The translations under genes were made by a program, and so were the position numbers. The notes under the pieces were generated by a model. The model had not been told where the DNA came from. It saw only the letters and a program-made list of their open reading frames with translations, and did not search any database. A stretch of DNA of 64,000 bases from Sipunculus nudus (taxonomy: Eukaryota > Annelida > Sipuncula > Golfingiida > Sipunculidae): positions 55,338,079 through 55,402,078 of the forward strand of contig CM049309.1 in the NCBI GenBank assembly GCA_026874595.1, read 5' to 3'. Shown here piece by piece: positions 55,125 through 64,000 of this stretch (position 1 is its first letter; each line of letters starts with the position of its first letter).

Positions 55125-56710
55125 ATAAAACATCATAATGCACCAGACAGTTTATAGCTTAAGTTGCAGGCTTGATGGGGTCAGACTGACAAACAACTAG
55201 ACTATCAGCAGAAGCTGACAAAAGCCCTCAGCGAAAAGAACAGTGTTTAGAGGTGGTAACAGTAACAAGTACTAAATATCTGTTCTCACATGGATGTATA
55301 TCTGTACATGTCTCAGTTATAAGTTTAAAATGGAGAGGTATGTACCATGATTCATAACAATCCACCAAATGCTTCCTGAAAAATAAGCTTCTAAGTTTTA
55401 TTCTATTATAAGCTCTGTGACCTTGAAAAGTAGGTCAAGGCCACCCATCTTTGAACTTGACCGAGATTTTGTCCATATACATCTTCACCAAAGAAATAAA
55501 ATTCCTACTGTGAATCCTTTTAGAGATATCCCGCTCACAAGGCCAAAGTTGAAAAATCCAAGAAAAATTCATTAAAAATCAGAAATTGTAGGTGGCGCCC
55601 CCAAACTTGTGCAGCAGTTACAGACCATCAGTCCCTATGTTCATAGTAAGTATTGTGAAAATCCACCCAATGGTTCCTGAGAAATAAGCTTCTCAATGTT
55701 TTTTCTATAATCAGCTGTAAAACGTTGAAAAATAGGTCAAGGTCACCCATCTTCGAACTTGACCGAGTTTTGTCCATATACATCTTCACCGAAAAAATAA
55801 AATTCCCACGGTGAATCCTTTTAGAGATATCCCGCTCACAAGGTAAAAGTTAATGGACGCCGGACGGACGGACAGCTTGGGTGACGACAATAGCCCATCA
55901 GCCTAAGGGCTGAGGGCTTAAAAGGAATGATAAGCACCAAAAAGGACCCAAAAGCACCAAGATGATCACTTACTTCTACTTTAAAGTTGTCTTAAATAGT
56001 ACATTTGATTGAATCTGGTGCAAATCAACTTGCAAAAATGTGTACACTGAGATTGTCAACATAACCAAATTACTGACAACTCAGTGATTGGGCTCGTGGT
56101 GAATTTGTATGTTAAGTGGCCACCAGGTGTCAGCAGTGCATACAGGCACTGGATGATGCCAGTGACAGTGGATAATGGTGCACATGGTTAACAGTTGGCA
56201 GATTATTTTGACAATTACGTAACTATTTGTACCATATATGACAAATTATTTCTTTAAGACTATTAATAAGTAGAAAAAGGTGAGAATATTGGAGAATTTT
56301 GGGGGCTTTTTGGTCCTTTTTCTTTGCTTTTTGGTCCTTTTCGGTTATTAGTCTGTCCGGGCTGGATGCCGATCTACAATCATAATGCACCAGACAGTTT
56401 ATAGCATTTTAGTTGTAGGCTTGATGCAGATCTACAGTCATAATGCACCATACAATTCATAGCTTAAGTTGTAGGCTTGATGTAGATCTAGTCATAATCC
56501 ACGAGACAGTTTATAGCTCAAGTTGTAGGCTGGATGTAGATTAAAAATTGACAGTTGTAATGCAACAGATAGTTTATAGCTTAAAATGTAGGTTTGCAGC
56601 AGATCTAGTCATAATGCACCAGACAGTTTATAGCTTAATTCAAAGGCTTGATGATGCAGATCTACAATCATAATGCACCAGACAATTTATAGCTTGTAAG
56701 TTATAAACTA
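55125..56710. repeat. About 62-bp tandem array split by a 1.2-kb insertion
   Basis: Units carry ATAATGCACCAGACAGTTTA and TAGCTTAAGTTGTAGGCTTG. One unit lies at 55125-55185; about six more lie at 56368-56710. The interruption holds the element at 55380-55921 and a stretch of TTTTTGGTCC words near 56310. Confidence 0.85.
55380..55921 (-). mobile_element. Third hairpin-ended element family, 5' end facing left
   Basis: On the - strand the 5' end AAGCCCTCAGCCCTTAGGCT folds with TGATGGGCT, followed by GTCGTCACCC and GTCCGTCCGTCCGGCGTCC, the same hairpin-plus-GTCC plan as the other two families. Two internal units of about 270 bp share AACTTGACCGAGATTTTGTCC and CTTTTAGAGATATCCCGCTC. The far end is not defined. 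Confidence 0.6.
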
Positions 56711-57929
56711 CCCCTGAACCTGAAATCAGACTGAAAGGTATTCAAGAATTACATTAGTGCAGATTGACCATATTCCTTGAACTAAAGCACAATAGTGACA
56801 CTGTTTAATATGCAGAAGTCCCTTCTGGTGGGGATTTTAAGTGCTGCATGGATTTCATATCCTTGAAAACTAATGGATTTACATAGATGAAGATGTGACA
56901 ACAGAGACCTAAATTTATTTAAACAGTTAGTTATATCTCTCACCTTAGCTAAGCTGACATTGAATTCCTGGTCTAGTTAGAGCTGCCTGTGTTCTCGTTA
57001 CATAGCTAACCATATTTGTGAGACACAAATATTTACTTTTGATATGAAGTGCCTTCAGTGTCTTTTGTTTGCTCAACACTTAAGCAGTAATGTATAAAGT
57101 ATTATGGATATAAAGGACAGGGTGTAAAACACAGTTTCCTGCCTGCCCACTCCAGTAAAATCTGGCTGGGAGATAATATTGTTTGACATAGGTCATGAGA
57201 TCTAATTATTTAAAGTTAATCAATAAACAGGAGCTGAAATAAAGTTTGCTTTTCAAGTTCCTCCTGATCTTGATGTTAGCAAAATTAAATAAATTATTTA
57301 TATTATTAAACATGCCTCAGTAATTTTCTATTTAGAACTTAAACCTGCTGAGTTCAATACAAAATTTAGCCACTATACTGTATACGGGCAGTCCATTACA
57401 TGACAAAACAATAGATTGAGGGGATTTCATTTATATTTTCAGTAGTAACATTAGCTTTGGAACTTGATACTCAACTCACAGCATATGCTAAGCAATTTTT
57501 AAAATAGGAGCTTCCTTAACCTGTTTATTAATAAAGTATATAAGATCATGGAAACTTAAATTATGGTAAATAATGGTAGAGGGTAACCTATTTTTTATAT
57601 GAAAGGCACTAGACTTTATCCTGTTGTTTGGTATGTCTGTTGTCCTGTTTAATTAATCTGTCAGAAATTATATTGTCACTAGATACAGAAGATCAGGGAA
57701 TCCATGAATTTTAACCTTAAGGGTTAAGATATATTGCTGTAAATTACAAATTCAACGTTTAAATATATGTTTAGGTAAAAGTGTGACTTCTCTCATAACA
57801 CCATGAGAAGTACGACTATATAACCATGATGTCAATAAAGATGTGCTCATCCTGTATCCCAGCAACATACAATCATGTAATTTTCACTAAATGCATGTGA
57901 TAAACTCTTCATTACAGAAAGTAAATATC

Positions 57930-58390
57930 TTAGATGGCCCCATTTGCAGGTTCACAGTTCTGTGTACAAATTAAGATGGCAGCTCCAAGCCCAATCAGAA
58001 TAACATGAACAGGCTCAAAATTGGGCAAGAAATAAGGGCGGAGAATCATTCTTTGTGATTTTGATAAATATACATAATTCATGAATTTTAAAATCCTTTT
58101 TTTGGGCACCCCTATCTGATAAAGGAAGAAGACTAATATTTGGTCAAGGTATAATGGAGAATCACTGTATGAGATTTTGAAAAGTTTGCTCAAATTTGTA
58201 TAATTAATGAATTTTACAATTCTGAATGAAAGATTAAAACACCTGACCCCATTACATATTACAATTTCAGAATTTGTCCAGAAATAAAGGAGAAGAAACA
58301 TGTTTTTGTGATTTGTGAAAGTTTGCATAAATCTGCATAATTAATGAGTTTCAAACTTCTGTGTAAATTATAAATCCCGACCCCACAGAC
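57930..58390. repeat. About 125-bp degenerate repeat, three units
   Basis: Units share TTTTGAAAAGTTTGC-like, CATAATTNATGAATTTTA and GACCCC words. A 132-codon - strand open frame over it (57930-58328) shows the same threefold pattern and hydrophobic bias, so it is repeat translation rather than a gene. Confidence 0.7.
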
Positions 58391-58506
58391 ACATCCTGGA
58401 CTGTTAGACACTGGGTGCTGCATCAGCAGGGGAAAAGGTCATTGGGCCTTTGACCAGATGTCTTATTTATTTTTTAATCATAAAAGAAAATGAAAATTTA
58501 ACTTAC

Positions 58507-58566
58507 CGTGGTACAAGCAGAAGGACAACGAGATCTTCCGCCTCTCTGACGCTGCTGGCATTTAAG
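58507..58566 (-). other. HMBOX1: HMBOX1-like upstream exon (5' UTR or coding)
   Basis: A 60-nt exon with a strong acceptor (TTGTTTTGTTTCCAG) and strong donor (CCACG|GTAAGTTA), 4.77 kb upstream of the first clear coding exon. Read in phase 0 and joined to the 53739 acceptor, it is open (CQQRQRGGRSRCPSACTT then LGSP) and in frame with MRVTMAG, so coding could extend upstream. Joined to the 53731 acceptor, its own ATG (58560-58562) gives a 20-codon uORF ending at a TGA that overlaps the ATG of MRVTMAG. Transcripts would decide. Confidence 0.6.
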
Positions 58567-60845
58567 CTGGAAACAAAACAAAAATACATGTCAGGAATAC
58601 CTGCACTAAAAATCACTACAATGTAAACCATTCGTACAGGCATCGGTGGTGGTGTCCATGTGTATTGGTGTGTGAGATATATAATGTAATAAAATACTAT
58701 AACCTTTATATTTCCCATATGCTGGTTTGATACTGAATGAGTGTGATAGTTATATTACCATTCACTAGCTGATTCATATTTTGGACACACCAACTGACCA
58801 GAAATACCTGCAGTCAAACTTAACATTTTTTTTATCTGGGCAAACCTATCAAAATATAGCCACACAATTTTAGAACAAGAAATGGATGGTTAATGGATCA
58901 TTCCCCAGCACAATTACAATAGTATAAACTTTATTGACTGCTAACCATCTAAACCACACCAATATCCAAACATACTGATCAAAGCATACAGATCAAAACA
59001 GCATATACCCACTTGCCTGATTTTCTTTAAATGTGGTCAGAAGTTTTAAAATAACAGCAGAGAAAATAAATTCCTGTCAAGTTAATCAAGATTTAGGTTA
59101 GCTTAAGTCCTGATTCAACATATCTTTTCATATCAATGCTAACTTGAGTAATGTACATAACATATTTCTTAAATTATCCTAATTTTAATGACCCTGACCA
59201 ACATTCAAATTATCACAAGGTTTATTTGGAATATGTAGACATAAAATTATCTATATTATACTCATTTTAATTTTTTTTAAAATTTTATTAAAGGGTTTGT
59301 GATTCAAAATTAATTTTTCTTTAAACATTGACATGTGTTAAATAGATGAGTTACAGTGACTTATATTAAAGAGATGAGGCAGACGATCTTGTATGAATTT
59401 AATAGTATAAGAATTACGGTTTGTAGAGAAGTCATTTAATTGGACTGCGATTGCATTGGAGGTAATTCTGTCATTCTGAGCCAACCTCACAGCCTCAGCA
59501 AGACAAGGGTGGACAGAAGATGAAGATTTATTTCCTGGAACATTCACCTTCATCCTTCCATCACCAACACACCATGCCTGGTTAAAAGACAGACTGGCCA
59601 GGTGAGCTTTACTGAGCCATAAACACCCCAGGTCAACGAGGATTTAAAAACACCTGGCTGCCTCTAAACATAATCAAAGTTCACATAAAAACTGACACAG
59701 TCAGACCGTGTACAGCAAAAACCTAAAATGTTCATTCTTCTTTTGATTCAGGAAATGTGACTAAATCAGTCATGGTCTCCATGCGTCACGGATCCAGGAC
59801 ACTTCACATACAGCACTCAAGTTTAAATAATAATTCCTCATGCAATATTATGGATATTTAACCAGAGAAGACCTAAGTGTGTCTGGGAAAAGGGACAAGG
59901 GCTCAGCATCAATTGAACTGACCTGCTTTTTTATATGAATGACCACATATGTATGAATATATAAAATAAAGGTGATGTGAAGGAGACCAGGCTCCAGGCA
60001 GAATCAATAGGACCCCGTTACCAGACTATTTACTGCCAGTCATTCGGTGTGTGATCAATATGAACTACAAGTATACAAGCCAAAAACCTGCTTCTGTCAA
60101 AAAACGTCTCCAGCAGGGCCAGTCATGACCTAAGCACTCACACTTGTATATCACACACCTTAACTAATGTTACCACTCAAGCACAAACTCTACATGACCA
60201 TGATTAATATCAGTTTCCAAAATCTATTATTCTTTCTATTGGCATTCATGGGTTTTTGCCAATTGTGCTATTTTTTAATGCCTTCCCTGGGTATATCTTT
60301 ATTCTGTTGTGTTCACCATGTAAGAGCTGCTTCAGCAGAGATGCTGACATTTTACTGCTGATGTCAACTGCATCATCACCATAATTCACTATATTCAAGT
60401 CCATTTTGACAACGTTTTTGTGGAGTTACTGACCTCTCCATTTTTACACACACTTTATACTAACCTACCCTATTGTAAACAAGACTGATCTTTCTCAGTC
60501 TCCCTTGCAGGGGATTTTAGTCTGGTGCCTACCTATCTTATGGGGGGAGCCTACATTGAGACAAATGACAGTGCTATTATGGTACAGGTAACATGTTCTG
60601 GTTTAGACTGAACCAGACAACAATTGGTTTAGACACACTGGATTATCATTAGTTCCTCATGATGAGACTGCCCTTATTTATTGCAAAAACAACCTTCTCA
60701 AGGGCCACAAATTACGTGTCCACCATCAGCCTTGGTATGGCTGGGCACAGCCAGATACCAAAATTCAGACCTCTCTCTGATACTTCCCCCCCCCCCCCCC
60801 CCCATTTATTTAAAACTGGTGAAAACTAGTGCAGCAGGGGAAGAA
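58567..60845. other. Region upstream of the HMBOX1-like gene
   Basis: No promoter, CpG-rich stretch or further exon can be supported. The only item of note is the open frame at 59338-59553. Confidence 0.45.
59338..59553 (-). CDS. Unrecognised 71-residue open frame upstream of the HMBOX1-like gene
   Basis: Open frame starting MKVNVPGNKSSSS, with AEAVRLAQNDRITSNAIAVQ and a following YTIKFIQDRLPHLFN. Composition looks protein-like, with mixed polar and amphipathic helix character and no low complexity, and it lies outside the recognised repeats. No clear GT donor is seen at its 3' end. It could be a small gene, an old exon or a relic of a mobile-element protein. I do not recognise the family. 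Confidence 0.25.
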   Translation of the reverse strand: MKVNVPGNKSSSSVHPCLAEAVRLAQNDRITSNAIAVQLNDFSTNRNSYTIKFIQDRLPHLFNISHCNSSI

Positions 60846-60926
60846 ACCTGCTGTAGTCAGGTTTGAACCCACTAGTGCCAGATTATTGGCATGGTAATCA
60901 GACACACGGACCACTCAAAAACTGCG
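60846..60926 (-). mobile_element. tRNA-like SINE head
   Basis: On the - strand: GAGTGGTCCGTGTGTCTG (box A region), then GGGTTCAAACCTGAC (a good box B, GGTTCAAACC) about 45 nt later. A 17-C tract at about 60787-60803 lies beyond its 3' side. Not foldable as a standard tRNA. Confidence 0.6.
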
Positions 60927-61619
60927 ACTGTTTTTTAATGACACTTCAAATGCATCTGTATCTGAAGATTAAATATGATTCGGGTTGCTCCTGACAACCA
61001 TGAGGAAGTGTACCCGTCTGCATCTTTGTAGAAGTGATACTCTCCCAACCGACCTGGCAACAAGATGAATGAGGTGGCAACTCTCCTGTTACTAGGTCCC
61101 AGCCCTTATATCAAATACTTCTCTGACTCTAAATATATAACAAATATATACACAATGGATATTCATCAGATTAACAAATGTCTATGGTTCTGACTGACCT
61201 ATCATTAAACCATTTGGAGAAAGCTGGCACACATAAATACACTAATAATTCTTATAATCTCTTCATCACTGTGATCATTTGAAAATACTGCTGTCCTACT
61301 GTGAGTTTGACTTTCTTTATGATCACAAAGATACATTAAAACAAATTATCTGCAAAACTGCTTAGGTGAAATTGGACATAGTTTATATTTTGAAACATTT
61401 TTGCAATCATACCATCTACCATGGTGATGCCCTATTACACGTCAGTAAAAAGAAGTAATCTATGATATAAAATTTAGTGAATCAAAATGGCATTTTCTTA
61501 GGCCATTAGGCATTAGAGACTTAGTAGATACCTTTATAGAAGTTCATCAGCTGCTCTAAGATAAGCTTGCAAGGTTTAAAGATCTCTCCCCCCCCCCCCC
61601 CCGATCCGTGCCTGAATAT

Positions 61620-62390
61620 CAAACATAGCCACAAATGAATCTTAGTCTACCACACCCAGCAACAACTGTATCTAAGTTTACCATACCTAGCCACAACTGT
61701 ATATAAGCCTACCACACCAGGAACAATTGTATATAAGTTTACCACACCTAGCCACAACTGTATTGAAGTCAACCACATCTAGCATAAACTGTATCTAAGT
61801 CTAACACATAGCCACAACTGTATCTAAGTCTAACACATAGCCACAACTGTATCTAAATCTACCACACCTAGCCACAACTGTATATAAGTCTACCACACCC
61901 TGGAACAATTGTATCTAAGTTTACCACACCTAGCCACAACTGTATCTAAGTCAACCATATCTAGCATAAACTGTATCTAAGTCTATTACACCTAGCCACA
62001 ACTGTATCTAAATCTACCACACCCAGCAACAACTGTATATAAGTCTACCACACCCAGGAACAATTGTATCTAAGTTTAACAAACTTAGCCACGACTATAT
62101 CAAAGTCAACCACATCTAGCATAAACTGTATCTAAGTCTATCACACCAAGCAACAACTGTATCTAAATCTATAACAACTAGCTACACCTGTATCTAAACC
62201 TATCACACCTTGCAACAATCATGTTATGTACAACTAACAAAAAATAACTGCATCTCATCCTACAACACCTAGCAACCATGGCATCTAACCATACCACACC
62301 TGGCAACCATTAATTCTAACCTTACCACACCTAGCAACAATTGCATCTCATCCTACAACACCTAGCAACAATGACATCTCCTCCCGGATG
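61620..62390. repeat. Minisatellite, about 32-bp unit, about 22 copies
   Basis: Units of ACCACACCTAGCCACAACTG and TATCTAAGTCT, more divergent towards the right end (CAACACCTAGCAACAATG). Starts just after a 16-C run (61586-61602). Confidence 0.95.
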
Positions 62391-63290
62391 AAGGCCTATA
62401 GCTGCTGGTTTCTACATGAAAATCCTGTGTGCAAGTACAATATTTTAACAAAAATGAGCTTTGTACACCTGTAGGGATTTCATAAGTAAACTGATCTCAC
62501 ATCCAGCCAATCACAGTGCACTGTTGCCAAGGCAACAAGCACTTTAGTCAGCCAAATCAGAAACTGCACCTTTTTCTTCTTTTTATAAGACTTGATAAGG
62601 CAAAGATCTGGAGAATGTCATAGAAATAAATCTTTTCTTTTACTTAAAAATATTACATTTTGGTTTCTTGTTGATATTTGAATTTAATTTTCAGTGAAAA
62701 GTAAATCTAGTACACAGTATATCAACTGATAACACCACTCTTGACAATTTTCAGGTATGACAATTTATTTTCTTCCTTGTATGGAAATCCTGGATAAATG
62801 AAAATATCTGGCATTGATATACTACCATTAGTGTTTCCTGGCCCTGACTAGAGTCACAAGACACACTTTTTAAATAGACTTCATCCAAAATGACCATTCA
62901 AAATGACTTTAGAATCTAGAGGTGCAGACCGGACCACCCCCTGGTGGTCTTGTCCATCACAAAAGCGGTCCCATCCTAGTCCAGTCCAGCTGTAAGCAGT
63001 CTGGTCCAGTTGGGGGATGGGTCCAAGTTATCTGGTCCATATCATTAAAATCAAAATTAAACTAAGTTTTTTATTATGCATTTGGTCTACATAATTATTT
63101 TCATTACATATATTTGATCAAATATTTAACAAAACCAAATGTCACATACACAGCAAATGGGCAGTAAATGTAATATTATAATCTACACTTTAATCGCAAG
63201 TTCTGGGCTTGATTTTTAATGACAAATTTAAAATCTTAATCTTTGCAAATAATTTTACAACACTGGAATATTATGTTATGGTGTGGGTGA
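62391..63290. other. Gene-free stretch
   Basis: Plain sequence with one GGACCACCCCCTGGTGGTC palindrome near 62932-62950 and GGTCCAGT words up to about 63030. Confidence 0.4.
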
Positions 63291-63870
63291 TGGTGGTTAG
63301 AATATAAACCAAAATGTGATAGCCGGGCAAGCTGATTCAAAGAATTTGCTGGGTGGGGATGAGTGAGAGTTGACCTTATAGCTGATCAGTTATGTAGTGG
63401 TTAAGTCAATTCCATATAGAAAACTTATTAATCTAATGTGCAGGGTGGGGCAAGCTGATTAAAAGAATTTGTTGGGTGGGAATGGATGGTGGCTGACATT
63501 AGCTGATTAGTTGTGTAGTGGTTTAAGTGCAATCGATATAGAAAACTTATTTATCTAATGTGCAGGGTGGGTGAGCTGATTCAAAGAATTTGCTGGGTGG
63601 GGATGGATTTGGGTTGACATTAGCTGATTAGTTATGTAGTAGTTTAAGTGTGTTTTGATACAGAAAATTTATTAATCTAAGTAATTTAATATACAGAATA
63701 ATTAATGTATTCAACATGTAGAATTTGGTCTTATTATACTGTGATACACAGTGATACAGAGGAAAATAAAACTTATAAATCTAATTTTAATGATTTAATA
63801 TACAGAGTATATTAAATGTAATCAACATATAGAAATTGGTCTAAATATACTTTGATACACAGTATTATAT
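63291..63870. repeat. Two adjoining tandem repeats of about 118 bp
   Basis: Three units at 63291-63660 with GCTGATTCAAAGAATTTGCT, GGGTGGGGATG and TAGCTGATTAGTTATGTAGT, then two units at about 63660-63870 with AATTTAATATACAGA and GTGATACACAGT. The last 130 bases show nothing. Confidence 0.85.
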
Positions 63871-64000
63871 ATTAAAATTATCAGCATTGTGCAAAACAGC
63901 AGGAAAATGATTTATACTGAAAATGTAACTTCATTCATAAGTTAAATAACAAACAAATGACTCTTTACTGTTACTCAGAGAAAAAAAATTAAATAATACA

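Noticed and set aside
57930-58328. 132-codon hydrophobic open frame, possibly a membrane protein
   Set aside because: Its sequence shows the threefold repeat of the underlying 125-bp DNA units, and it has no splice or start context.

Overview
This is a eukaryotic nuclear window. It is AT-rich and repeat-dense, with small exons bounded by GT/AG introns. The repeat types (hairpin-ended elements carrying GTCC microsatellites, a family beginning ATGCCCCCGCC, tRNA-derived SINEs and many minisatellites) look most like a bivalve mollusc. That placement is inference; no species can be named from sequence alone.

Two protein-coding genes are supported and they converge. On the + strand, 18 exons (3315-38241) encode the C-terminal 738 residues of SMC6, the Smc5/6 complex ATPase: the end of the first coiled coil, the hinge, the return coiled coil, and the C-terminal ATPase half with LSGGERS and the Walker B sequence CLDEFD. 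The N-terminal Walker A part lies left of the window. All splice phases join without a frameshift. On the - strand, six coding exons (53739 down to 48877) plus one upstream exon (58566-58507) encode an HNF1-class homeodomain protein resembling HMBOX1. About 10.6 kb lies between the two stop codons.

Layout. 1-3314: 40-bp minisatellite, a SINE and a hairpin-ended element. 3315-22800: SMC6 exons 1-5 in introns swollen by nested non-autonomous elements. 22800-38241: SMC6 exons 6-18 with SINEs, a TA-flanked TIR element, a 280-bp array and a further 2.66-kb element. 38242-48876: UTR or intergenic sequence with few repeats. 48877-58566: HMBOX1-like gene. 58567-64000: upstream region with two minisatellites.

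The most unusual signal is in SMC6. At five of its exon 3' ends (exons 2, 11, 13, 15, 17) the exon/5' splice-site junction itself appears tandemly copied into the intron, giving arrays of decoy donor sites. In intron 11 some units are intact 63-nt, phase-0, AG...GT-bounded pieces of coding sequence. The stop codon lies in a similar micro-duplication. None of the HMBOX1-like introns shows this. A second result is that filled and empty sites inside repeats define the ends of the main mobile family: it inserts at a T-rich site without a target duplication, as Helentron-type Helitron relatives do.
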